A stretch of 64,000 nt of DNA, taken from Pseudoramibacter alactolyticus (GTDB lineage Bacteria; Bacillota; Clostridia; Eubacteriales; Eubacteriaceae). The stretch lies in assembly GCF_050908235.1 (NCBI RefSeq), contig NZ_CP194340.1; one strand, written 5' to 3'. Numbering within the stretch: position 1 is the first letter of the stretch; the number at the start of each line of letters is the position of its first letter. Below are positions 34,463 to 42,749 of the stretch, in pieces. The position numbers and the translations under genes were made by a program. The notes beneath the pieces were generated by a model. The model did no database searches, was not told the DNA's origin, and saw only the letters and a program-made list of their open reading frames with translations.

Positions 34463-34942
34463 TTACATCGCCACGGTTGTCTCGATGATTTTGCAGGCTT
34501 CCTCTTTTTCTTTGCCGTCGATGAGCATCATTTCACTGATTAAAAAATTTTTGGCTGTCATCAGCATTTTTTTGTCCCCGCTGGAAAGACCCTTTCGCCG
34601 ATCCAGCAGCATGAGATTGCGCGTGACCTTCGCCACATCAATGATATCGCCGGACTTCATCTGGTCCATATTATCCTGGTATCTTTTTGACCAATTGGAA
34701 GTCATTTTATCCTCCGGCTGGCTCAGTACCTGCAGCATGGCTTCCAGATCCTGATGCGTCGGAATCTCCCGAAGGCCGACTTCCTCCGCTTTATCAACCG
34801 GAATTAAAATTTCCATGCCTTCGGCCGCGATGGTCACCTTATAATACATTTGTGTTTTCTCGAAAATATCCATTTCCTGAATATTTTTGATGACACCGGC
34901 TCCATGCATGGGATAAACGATTTTATCACCGATATTATACAT
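34463..34942 (-). CDS. carD: CarD-family RNA polymerase-binding regulator
   Basis: 159 residues from ATG 34940-34942, preceded by GGAGGAG. N-terminal Tudor-like RNAP-interaction domain: MYNIGDKIVYPMHGAGVIKN, with YYKVTIAAEGMEILIPVDKAE. The helical C-terminal domain (about 75-159) binds the promoter DNA upstream of the -10; the W of TSNWSKRYQDN matches the conserved tryptophan that wedges the bubble. CarD/CdnL stabilises open complexes, notably at rRNA promoters. Own promoters and terminator. The promoter shares a 17-base motif with hup. Confidence 0.92.
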   Translation of the reverse strand: MYNIGDKIVYPMHGAGVIKNIQEMDIFEKTQMYYKVTIAAEGMEILIPVDKAEEVGLREIPTHQDLEAMLQVLSQPEDKMTSNWSKRYQDNMDQMKSGDIIDVAKVTRNLMLLDRRKGLSSGDKKMLMTAKNFLISEMMLIDGKEKEEACKIIETTVAM

Positions 34943-34972
34943 CCTTTCGCACTCCTCCAAATTTCTGTCCTC

Positions 34973-35037
34973 ATTATAGCATAAAGGCTGAGTGCGCGTA
35001 AACACTAAATTTTACAAAACCACTTCGCTGTTGTCAA
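34973..35037 (-). promoter_or_regulatory. Two carD promoters flanking a motif shared with hup
   Basis: P1 on the minus strand: TTGACA (35037-35032), 17 bases, TAAAAT (35014-35009). P2: TGCTATAAT with the hexamer at 34978-34973. Between them, at 34989-35005, lies GTGTTTACGCGCACTCA, repeated with one change at the hup promoter. Confidence 0.7.
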
Positions 35038-35082
35038 GCTTTTTAAGATTTCTTTTTTTATCCGCCTCATGCCGCTGGCTGC

Positions 35083-37233
35083 TCAGAGCAGCATGGTCAG
35101 CGCGATGCGGCTGCGCGGCTTATCCACCGAAAGCACCTTCACCGTGACCACATCGCCCACCGAAAGCACATCCGACGGGTGTTTAACATAGCGATCGGAG
35201 ATCTGAGAGATATGCACCAGTCCGTCCTGATGCACGCCGATATCCACAAAAGCGCCAAAGTCCACCACGTTGCGGACGGTGCCCTTGAGCGCCATATCCG
35301 GTTTCAGATCGTCCAAGCTGAGCACATCCTGCTTGAGAATCGGTTCCGGCGCCTCATCCCGGGGATCGCGGCCCGGCTTACACAGCTCCGCAATCATATC
35401 CTGCAGGGTCGGCTCCCCGATGCCGAGTTCCCGGGCCGTGGCTTCCACATCCACCCGGCGCAGGGTTTTCGCCGTTTCTCGGATGCGCGCCGGTTTTAAA
35501 TCCGCCGGCGTCAGGGAAAGCCGGTCCATCAGGGCGTGGGCCGCCGGATAAGATTCCGGGTGGATGCCGGTATTGTCGAGCACCTCTTCGCCCCCTGTGA
35601 TGCGCAGGAAACCGGCGCACTGCTCGTAGGCTCTGGGGCCGAGCCCCTTCACCTTCAAAACCGCCCGGCGGTTTGCAAAGCGGCCGTTGGCCTCCCGATA
35701 AGCCACGATGTTGTCGGCCATAGTGCCGGTGATGCCGGCCACATATTTGAGCAGCGCCGGCGAAGCCCGGTTGATATCGACGCCCACCAGGTTGACCGCA
35801 TCCTCCACCACATTGGTCAGCGCCTCGGAAAGGACTTTTTGATTCACATCGTGCTGATACTGGCCGACGCCGATGTGCTCCGGCTCGATTTTAACCAGCT
35901 CCGACAGCGGATCCTGCAGACGGCCCCCGATGGAAATCGCCCCCCGCAGCGACACATCCACATCCGGATATTCCGCCGCGGCCAAAGGCGAGGCCGAATA
36001 AATCGAGGCCCCCGCCTCGGAGACAATGCAATACTGCACCCTGCGCGGGCAGGCCTTAAGCGTTTCGGCGATGAACTGCTCGCTTTCCCGGGAGGCCGTG
36101 CCGTTGCCGATGGCGATCATATCGACCTGATAGCGCTCGATCAGCGCCAGAATGACGCGGCGGGATTCGGCGATTTTCTGCTGAGGCTTGGCGGGGTAAA
36201 CCTTGGCCGTGGCCAGCAGGGTCCCCATGGGATCGAGCACGGCGATTTTGCAGCCGTTGCGGTATCCCGGGTCAAAGCCCATGGTCACCTTCTCCCGGAA
36301 TGGCCGGGTCAACAGCAGCTTCCTGAGATTGACGCCAAAGGCCCGAATGGCCGAGGCCTCGGCCCGTTCCTTCATCTCGGCGCGGATTTCCCGCTCCACC
36401 GCCGGAAAAATCAGCCGCTTATAAGCATCGGCCGCAGCCTGGGCCAGCTGCCCGCATCCCCGGCCGGCGCCCTTCGACATCACCTGGTGGGTGAGCCAGG
36501 GCAGGATGAACTCTGTCAGCGCGTCCACCTTCACGGTGATTACTTTTTCCTTTTCCGCGCGGTTCATGGCCAAAATGCGGTGATTCGCCATGGCGCCAAG
36601 CCCTTCGCTGTGATCGTAATAATTGGTGTAGGGCGTTTTTTTCTTGGCAAAGGCCCCCGTCACCGCCGTGTGGATCCGCGCATTCTCGGTGATATAACGC
36701 CGGATATACCCCCGAAATGCCGCATTGTCTGCGATGGTTTCCGCCACGATGTCCCGCGCGCCGGCCAGAGCCGCCTCCGCGTCCGCCACCGCATCATTCA
36801 CAAAATGCCCGGCAGCTGCCGCCAGGGCATCGTCCGTTTCGCCGGCCGCTATCTTAAGGGCCAGGGGCTCAAGCCCCTGCGCCTTGGCCGCCATCGCCCG
36901 GGTCCGACGTTTCTTTTTATAGGGCAGATAAAGATCCTCCGCCGCCTGGAGCGTCTCGGCACCCTCGATGGCCGCGGCCAGTTCCGGCGTGAGCTTTTGC
37001 TGCCCGGCGATGCTGCCCAGAATTTCCTGTTTGCGCGCCTCGAGCCTGCGCGTATATTTTAAAACCGTATCGAGTTCGCGCAGCGTGGTATCGTCGAGAT
37101 TGCCCGTCACCTCTTTCCGATAGCGGGCGATAAAGGGAATCGTATTGCCGGCATCGATGAGCGCCACGGTGGCCGCCACGCGCCCAGGCGCAAGCTTCAA
37201 CCGCTGGGATAGGGTCTGAATAATATCTGTCAA
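35083..37233 (-). CDS. tex: Tex-family RNA-binding transcription accessory protein
   Basis: 716 residues. N-terminal helical region, a YqgF/RNase H-like domain (about 325-450) with MGFDPGYRNGCKIAVLDP and IAIGNGTASRESEQF, helix-hairpin-helix domains (about 490-610) with VGVDINRASPALLKYVAGI, and a C-terminal S1 domain (about 645-716) starting GTVRNVVDFGAFVDIG. Tex/Spt6-like proteins bind nucleic acids and influence transcription. The start is TTG at 37231-37233, backed by GAGGTG five bases upstream. Confidence 0.95.
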   Translation of the reverse strand: MTDIIQTLSQRLKLAPGRVAATVALIDAGNTIPFIARYRKEVTGNLDDTTLRELDTVLKYTRRLEARKQEILGSIAGQQKLTPELAAAIEGAETLQAAEDLYLPYKKKRRTRAMAAKAQGLEPLALKIAAGETDDALAAAAGHFVNDAVADAEAALAGARDIVAETIADNAAFRGYIRRYITENARIHTAVTGAFAKKKTPYTNYYDHSEGLGAMANHRILAMNRAEKEKVITVKVDALTEFILPWLTHQVMSKGAGRGCGQLAQAAADAYKRLIFPAVEREIRAEMKERAEASAIRAFGVNLRKLLLTRPFREKVTMGFDPGYRNGCKIAVLDPMGTLLATAKVYPAKPQQKIAESRRVILALIERYQVDMIAIGNGTASRESEQFIAETLKACPRRVQYCIVSEAGASIYSASPLAAAEYPDVDVSLRGAISIGGRLQDPLSELVKIEPEHIGVGQYQHDVNQKVLSEALTNVVEDAVNLVGVDINRASPALLKYVAGITGTMADNIVAYREANGRFANRRAVLKVKGLGPRAYEQCAGFLRITGGEEVLDNTGIHPESYPAAHALMDRLSLTPADLKPARIRETAKTLRRVDVEATARELGIGEPTLQDMIAELCKPGRDPRDEAPEPILKQDVLSLDDLKPDMALKGTVRNVVDFGAFVDIGVHQDGLVHISQISDRYVKHPSDVLSVGDVVTVKVLSVDKPRSRIALTMLL

Positions 37234-37263
37234 AATGTCACCTCTTCAATTTTTGTGCCTGTT

Positions 37264-37292
37264 ATTTTATCATTTTGCCCCGGTGCCCGCAA
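37264..37292 (-). promoter_or_regulatory. tex promoter
   Basis: Minus strand TTGCGG (37292-37287), 17 bases, TAAAAT (37269-37264), with TGn extension. Confidence 0.6.
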
Positions 37293-37313
37293 GAAAGCCC
37301 GGCCCGATCCGTG

Positions 37314-37342
37314 TTGTCAAAATCAAGGCATCGTGATAAAAT
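37314..37342 (+). promoter_or_regulatory. degV promoter
   Basis: TTGTCA (37314-37319), 17 bases, TAAAAT (37337-37342); divergent from the tex promoter. Confidence 0.65.
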
Positions 37343-37382
37343 AAAAATCAATTTTAACGCGAACGTATTTAAGGAGGTTTCC

Positions 37383-38273
37383 ATGGGTATTCAATTCATC
37401 ACCGACTCCATGTGTGACGTGGATGAAGCCATCCTGCACCGATATCCTTTTGAAATTCTGCCGATTCCCATCACCATCGGCGATAAAACTTTTTTTGACG
37501 GCATCGACATCACCCCGGACATGGTCATCGATGCGGTCGATGCGCATCCGGACACCTTCCCAAAGACGTCCCAGGTGCAGACCGTTGCCTATCAGAAGGC
37601 TTTCGAAAAACATCTCGCGCGCGGCGACGATATCATCTATCTCGCGCTGTCCAGCGGCCTGTCCGGCACCTTTCAAACCGCGTCCCTCATCGCCTCCCAG
37701 CTTTTGGAAGACTATCCCGACCGCAAAATTGCCGTCGTCGATTCCCTCTGCGCCACCACCGGCATGATGCTTATCCTGCACCAGGGGCTCAAGCTCGGCA
37801 AACTGGGGCGCCCCTTTGAAGAGATTGTCGACACGATGACCTTTCTCGCGCGCCACGTCAACATTTATTTTCTCGTCGGCGACATCAAATGGCTGGCCAA
37901 GGGCGGGCGCATCGGCAAAAACGTCGCGCTCATCGGCGACATGCTCAAGATCAAACCCATTTTGTATTTCCAGGACGGACGCATTTTGGCCTACGAAAAA
38001 ATTCGCGGCCAGAAAAAGGCCGAACGCCGCCTTTTTGAACTGGTGGATCAGAAAATGCCCGACAAGCGCCAATGCGTCGGCTTTATCGAAAGCAAAGCGC
38101 CGGAGCTTCAGGAAAAGGCGCGGAAGGCGCTCACAAAAGACCTGGGCATCAAGAATTTCATCGTGCCCCAGGCCGGCGCCGGCGCGGCGTTAACCGTCCA
38201 TATCGGGCCCAAATGCCTGGGCATTATGTTCTTCGATGCGCTGCCCGACAATTATATCAACGTCACTCCATAG
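37383..38273 (+). CDS. DegV-family fatty-acid-binding protein
   Basis: 296 residues from ATG 37383, with AAGGAGG seven bases upstream. DegV fold: ITDSMCDVDEAI at the N terminus, KTSQVQ (about 60-65), the LSSGLSGTFQTA loop (about 90-101) and FLVGDIKWLAKGGRIG. Members bind fatty acids and act as FakB-type partners of the fatty acid kinase FakA in Firmicutes. No fakA lies nearby. Monocistronic. Confidence 0.93.
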   Translation: MGIQFITDSMCDVDEAILHRYPFEILPIPITIGDKTFFDGIDITPDMVIDAVDAHPDTFPKTSQVQTVAYQKAFEKHLARGDDIIYLALSSGLSGTFQTASLIASQLLEDYPDRKIAVVDSLCATTGMMLILHQGLKLGKLGRPFEEIVDTMTFLARHVNIYFLVGDIKWLAKGGRIGKNVALIGDMLKIKPILYFQDGRILAYEKIRGQKKAERRLFELVDQKMPDKRQCVGFIESKAPELQEKARKALTKDLGIKNFIVPQAGAGAALTVHIGPKCLGIMFFDALPDNYINVTP

Positions 38274-38302
38274 CGGTCTGCGCACCGCACGGGCTTTTAT
38301 CC

Positions 38303-38326
38303 AAACGGGGGATTCCCCGTTTTTTT
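38303..38326 (+). terminator. degV terminator
   Basis: AACGGGG / CCCCGTT with 4-base loop and T-run. Confidence 0.9.
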
Positions 38327-38357
38327 GCGCTTTTTTTATCTTTAATCGGATAGACAG

Positions 38358-38405
38358 TTGACGAATTCCCGCCGCTATTCTATAATACATATGATATTAA
38401 TATGT
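38358..38405 (+). promoter_or_regulatory. rrf2 promoter and overlapping palindromic operator
   Basis: TTGACG (38358-38363), 17 bases, TATAAT (38381-38386). Immediately after, ACATAT N7 ATATGT (38387-38405) covers the start site. The position suits autorepression by the Rrf2 product. Confidence 0.75.
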
Positions 38406-38421
38406 TATCAGAGGTAAGATT

Positions 38422-38868
38422 ATGCGCATTTCTGCAAAAGGCCGTTACGGCATCGCGTCGATGATTGAATTGTCCTGGATGAGCCGGGAGGGCCACCACG
38501 TCCCCGTGGCGATCCTCGCGGAAAATCTCGGCATCTCCAAAATTTATTTAGAACAAATTTTCTCCCTGCTCAAACGAAGCGGCCTCGTCGCCTCGGTCAA
38601 GGGGGCTCAGGGCGGCTATCACCTGGCGAAGCCGGCATCGGAAATCAGCGTTTACGAAATTTTGAAGGCGCTGGAACAAATCCTGTTTGAACCCACCGAA
38701 TCCTCCGTTGACGAGCGGGCGCCGGCCATTGAATCGGTCATGCAAAAGGACGTGTTTCGCCCGCTGGACGCAACCATCGAAACCCTGCTCGCCAAAATCC
38801 GCCTCTCCGATTTGCTCGAGGATTATATCAATCAGAAAAATCAGAATAATTTTATGTTTTATATTTAG
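38422..38868 (+). CDS. Rrf2-family transcriptional regulator without iron-sulfur cysteines
   Basis: 148 residues. Winged helix: MRISAKGRYGIASMIELSW, then PVAILAENLGISKIYLEQIFSLL and SVKGAQGGYHLAKP, all hallmarks of Rrf2/IscR/CymR proteins. There is no cysteine anywhere in the protein, so it cannot hold an Fe-S cluster in the IscR way; a CymR-like or other ligand-free mode is more likely. No cysteine-desulfurase gene follows, since a strong terminator comes directly after. Function of the regulon unknown. Confidence 0.92.
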   Translation: MRISAKGRYGIASMIELSWMSREGHHVPVAILAENLGISKIYLEQIFSLLKRSGLVASVKGAQGGYHLAKPASEISVYEILKALEQILFEPTESSVDERAPAIESVMQKDVFRPLDATIETLLAKIRLSDLLEDYINQKNQNNFMFYI

Positions 38869-38873
38869 ACGCG

Positions 38874-38915
38874 AAAACCTCCGCCTCCCAATCGGGAGGC
38901 GGAGGTTTTTCTTTT
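38874..38915 (+). terminator. rrf2 terminator
   Basis: 14-base stem AACCTCCGCCTCCC / GGGAGGCGGAGGTT with a 4-base loop and T-run. Marks the left edge of the AT-rich island. Confidence 0.95.
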
Positions 38916-38957
38916 ATAGGCTTATCACCTGTAACACAAAAAGCTCTAACATCTGAT

Positions 38958-39854
38958 TTAAAGTTCTCTTAAAGATAATTTTAATGGTTCTTCTCTTCCA
39001 GCATAGACCTGAGAATCACACTGTTCCAATTGCTTCTTATTAAATGTATTCACCATCTTTGAGCTTGCAAATATCATTTTATTCGCAAATTTTTTCATCT
39101 TTTTAAACATGTAATCTCGATGATACAAAGCTAACATAAGGTGTGATGAAATCGGAAAATATATTACTGTTGTTAGATTTAAAAGACCATTTTGAAAAGG
39201 CGCAGCATTCAAAGTGGCATTATCCATAAACATCACTGGATTATCACTTGTAATAAAGAGATCTTCGGCATTTGATTTATATACAATCCAAATTTGATCT
39301 AAAAAAAACATATCTAAATTTTTATGACCACTCATCGCAATTCGTGCATAAATTTCTTTGAAAAAATTTTCATTAGCTTGAAAGTCTTTAAGATACTTTA
39401 CTGCTTTTTTGTTATTTTTAAACTGATGTTTCCCTTTTTCGATAACTTTTGGCAAAAGTTCATTGCTGCGCCTGTTTTCATATTATCGTGCAATTTTTCC
39501 CCGATATAATTGATGAACCATCCCTTTGGCCAGCATTCTCTTAACCTCTTCTTGTAATACAGATGCTCCTTCCTTAACCAAGACACTGCTTGTTTTTGAA
39601 ATTAATTTTGATAACGCCCTTTCAAAGTCTGGCTCTACTTCTTTTGAGTAAAAGTTTTCCCATTTATAACTATCATTTTCCCCTAATGTATAAAAGTCCT
39701 TGGTGACAGATATATTTTTAATGCTATTTTTATAAAGTTTGCATTTCTTTTTATCAAAAACATATAAACGCTTTACTCCGTCTATATCAAAGTTTTTCAA
39801 GTATAGTCTTGGAACTGTATGTTGCCGAGTTGGACCTTTAATATATTTTTTCAT
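38958..39854 (-). pseudogene. DUF4238 protein gene interrupted by one in-frame stop
   Basis: 299 codons in one continuous frame except for TAA at codon 124 (39483-39485). The first half begins MKKYIKGPTRQHTVPRLYLKNF, the DUF4238 signature. The second half has LFITSDNPVMFMDNATL and FPISSHLMLALY, the family's C-terminal pattern. Both halves keep the same frame and are well preserved, so the lesion is one nonsense change, recent or read through. Function of DUF4238 is unknown; the proteins are often found in mobile or defence regions. It lies last in the restriction-modification series, same strand, very AT-rich. Confidence 0.8.
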
Positions 39855-40093
39855 TTATAATATTTTCTGATGTGTAATCAATCTTCCTTTTTTGAAGTGC
39901 TTGACGATCAATTGTATAGAGTCCGTGTTTTGAAATTCTATCGTTCGTAACAATAACATCTTTCCCCATTATATTTTCATATTTTTCTTTTGTATCTTTT
40001 CTTCTATAAATTGAAATTCTGGATTGCTCTGCCAACTTTCTTCAATATCAGTTAATGAGTTTAGTATTGTATTGTCTTACCTCTATTTAACAT
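39838..40093 (-). pseudogene. Small degraded open reading frame after res
   Basis: A 65-residue frame (39838-40035) ends DRISKHGLYTIDRQALQKRK and so on, but starts without a ribosome site. A better start is ATG 40091-40093 behind TTAGGAG. From there the reading frame MLNRGKTI is broken by a tandem AATAC repeat (about 40068-40077) and again at an A5 run (39982-39986). Removing one AATAC and adding one A yields an uninterrupted product of about 83 residues (TILNSLTDIEESWQSNPEF onward). I do not recognise it. The alternative is that only the 65-residue frame is real. Confidence 0.4.
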
Positions 40094-40135
40094 TCTTTCT
40101 TTCTCCTAACAAACAATCTAGATGAACTTTTGTTT

Positions 40136-42748
40136 TTAAAGCTTTTCTATCCACTTATTTATGGCTTTCTCAAATTCATCTATCCTGTTTTCCTGATTGA
40201 AGAACGGGAATCCGATGATTTTATAATCATCTGCAAACAGCCCTTTAACAGAATGCTCTTTTTCAATCTGCATTGAAAATGCTTCTTTCCAAGCATCATT
40301 ATCCAAGAGTTGATTGCCTTTAGGCTCAACATATCCCTGATAAGTGAGACTTCCTTCGCTTCTTTGCTTTCTTACAAACAGCAAAAAGTCAGGTTCAAAT
40401 CGCTCTCCAGCTTCAAAAGAATATATAACCAATTCAGGAATTCTTTCATTCCTAACAACATAGTATTCCAGGTTCTTTTCTTTCAGTTTTGGCTCTATGT
40501 GTGTTTTAAAATACTTTACAAAAAGCTTCTCTTCGCTTGTTCCATAGTTGTCATTAAATACATACCAACTTTCATTTCTTAAGTCTAATCTGTATTCTTC
40601 ATTGGAGCAGTTGTTTTGAGAATTTCCTTTCCCGCCATTTCCTTCAATTGACCCTAAACTGATTTTCTTATCTTTCAAAATCACTTTAAGCTGCTTAGGT
40701 TCAAATTCTTTAGAGCCTACATATTCAGGCTTGATAGCCATAACATACGATGCAACTTTTACTAAGGCGTGCTTCACAGCTGAAAATAAAATCTTTCCAT
40801 TAACTTCATCTTGAGAATATGTTATTTCCACATTAGAGTTTCCGAGAAACTCATCTGAAGTTAAAAACTCCCTCATGGATTTTAGAGATGGATATTTCTC
40901 TTTAAGTATGTCAAAACGAAGTTCCTCAAAGCATTCTATAGCCCCGAGCAAGATATTATAATCTATATCCTTGAATTTAATACTCTTCAGATTTGTCTTA
41001 ATGGTACTTGTGTTTGAAGTATCATCGCCTATAAGATTTACAATATTTCCTTTGCCAGAAAGAGCCGTGTAGTAATATGTTTTTGTCCTCATACTCGGCT
41101 CAATGGAACGCACTTCTTCTCGTTCTTTAAGCAATCTCTTATTCGAAAATACATAACTTTTCTTATAGAAATCACTGTCTTTAAACTCATCTTTAAGTCT
41201 GTATTCCAAAACAATCGGATTAGGTGCCTGCAATCCTGTTTCTATAAGGGCATTCTTTAATTCCGATATATATCTTGAGTCATTTTTACTGTGAAAGTAC
41301 ATTGTTTCCAAAATACGATTCGGATTCGATATATCACCGTCAAATTTTCTTTTAAATTTAAGTTCCTCATCATCTACAACAAATGGGCAATATCTTGCTC
41401 CTCTTCCGATAAGCTGTGCTTCTTTAACTGTATAGGAGCCAACTTTACCAGCCTTACCGCTTGCCTGTCTCGTATCATATAGACGAACTATATCAAAGAG
41501 ATTAAGTACATCCCAGCCTTCATTGAGCATATCTACCGCAAAGATAAGTCTAATCGGATTATCAAGATCTTCCAGGGAATTGACTAACAACTGATTTTCT
41601 TTGTTATTATCCGAAGAACCATTCATTATTATCGAAGTGTCTTCGGTAAAAGCAGTCTTAATCGACTGTTCTAAAAGCTCTAAAGTATCGTCCTTTTCCT
41701 TAAAATAATTTATCGCTTCCGTCAATTTTTCGATTCCAACTAATTCCAAGTTCCGAAGCTCGTAACTCGTCAATTCCTTTACTTTCTTAAAAAACTCAGC
41801 ATAGAAACTTTTTGACTCGTCTATCTTTTTCGATTTAAGCATAACCACAGGCTTAATATTGAGTTTTAAGTCAGCAAACAAAAACCTCCTATACTCACTC
41901 ATTACCAGAGCCATAAGCGTTCTTGTCCATAAGTCGGTATCCGTTGCGAAATTCTGAAAGTCTTTTGTATAGCCGCTTTCCCTAAAAGAAATAAGCGGAT
42001 AGTTAAAGATGATTTTGTCCTTATATTTCTGTAACACATTTGCATCTTTTAAATCACAAGTAGCCGTAAATTCAAGCATAATGCTATCCCTATTTCGTGA
42101 TAAAGCATTGGTAACGGAATATTCCCAGCTTTTGGCGGCGGCTTCTTCATCTTTAGTAGGTTTCTTAGTTAATGAATTAATGTGATGGCTCTCATCAGAA
42201 ATAAAAACTACTTTATTATTTTCAAAGTCATCATAAGTCAGTGAATTTTCTTTTGCTTCAAATAAATCCATATGAAGCTTTTGGGTAGTAGTAAACAATA
42301 TTTCAATATCATCATCCAAAACATTGCCACTAAAGTTTTCAACCCTTTTTATCTTGACCTTTTTTCCTAAGTACTCAACAACATCATTGAACAGATACTT
42401 ATTTGAAAGCGGATTGATAAAATTATCAATCGTTTTTTCAAGAACATTGGTCTGATTGACGAAGAATAAAAACTTTCTATACCCCTTTGTATATAAGTAC
42501 AATATCAGACCTGCCATAATGACAGTTTTACCACTACCTGTTGCCATATGAAAAAGAGTATGAATTTGCTTATTTTTTCTTAATCCTTCATTGTCAAAAT
42601 ATAAAGCAAAGTTTGTAAAGGCATCAATCTGATACTCTCTTAGAGAAATTCTCTTTGAGAGTCCGCTTTTGATAATTTCAGGAAAATCGACGCTCATACC
42701 AACTTCTTTTGCAACATCTAATTTTTCGTATAAAAACTGTTCCGACAT
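40136..42748 (-). CDS. Type III restriction endonuclease Res subunit
   Basis: 870 residues from ATG 42746-42748, placed two bases after the mod stop and behind GGAGGTC; a longer frame starting at 42796 lies within mod. SF2 helicase: Walker A MATGSGKT (residues 68-75), DESH box (185-188), and VDMLNEGWDVLNLFDIVRL and QLIGRGARYCP for the later motifs. The last about 80 residues hold a PD-(D/E)xK-like nuclease, FEPDFLLF followed by YVEPKGNQL. With Mod it translocates and cuts DNA lacking methylation at inversely oriented sites. AT-rich like its neighbours. Confidence 0.93.
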   Translation of the reverse strand: MSEQFLYEKLDVAKEVGMSVDFPEIIKSGLSKRISLREYQIDAFTNFALYFDNEGLRKNKQIHTLFHMATGSGKTVIMAGLILYLYTKGYRKFLFFVNQTNVLEKTIDNFINPLSNKYLFNDVVEYLGKKVKIKRVENFSGNVLDDDIEILFTTTQKLHMDLFEAKENSLTYDDFENNKVVFISDESHHINSLTKKPTKDEEAAAKSWEYSVTNALSRNRDSIMLEFTATCDLKDANVLQKYKDKIIFNYPLISFRESGYTKDFQNFATDTDLWTRTLMALVMSEYRRFLFADLKLNIKPVVMLKSKKIDESKSFYAEFFKKVKELTSYELRNLELVGIEKLTEAINYFKEKDDTLELLEQSIKTAFTEDTSIIMNGSSDNNKENQLLVNSLEDLDNPIRLIFAVDMLNEGWDVLNLFDIVRLYDTRQASGKAGKVGSYTVKEAQLIGRGARYCPFVVDDEELKFKRKFDGDISNPNRILETMYFHSKNDSRYISELKNALIETGLQAPNPIVLEYRLKDEFKDSDFYKKSYVFSNKRLLKEREEVRSIEPSMRTKTYYYTALSGKGNIVNLIGDDTSNTSTIKTNLKSIKFKDIDYNILLGAIECFEELRFDILKEKYPSLKSMREFLTSDEFLGNSNVEITYSQDEVNGKILFSAVKHALVKVASYVMAIKPEYVGSKEFEPKQLKVILKDKKISLGSIEGNGGKGNSQNNCSNEEYRLDLRNESWYVFNDNYGTSEEKLFVKYFKTHIEPKLKEKNLEYYVVRNERIPELVIYSFEAGERFEPDFLLFVRKQRSEGSLTYQGYVEPKGNQLLDNDAWKEAFSMQIEKEHSVKGLFADDYKIIGFPFFNQENRIDEFEKAINKWIEKL

Positions 42749-42749
42749 A

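Noticed and set aside
34989..35005. CcpA (cre) site at the carD and hup promoters
   Set aside because: Spacing around the central CG does not match the 14-base cre consensus.
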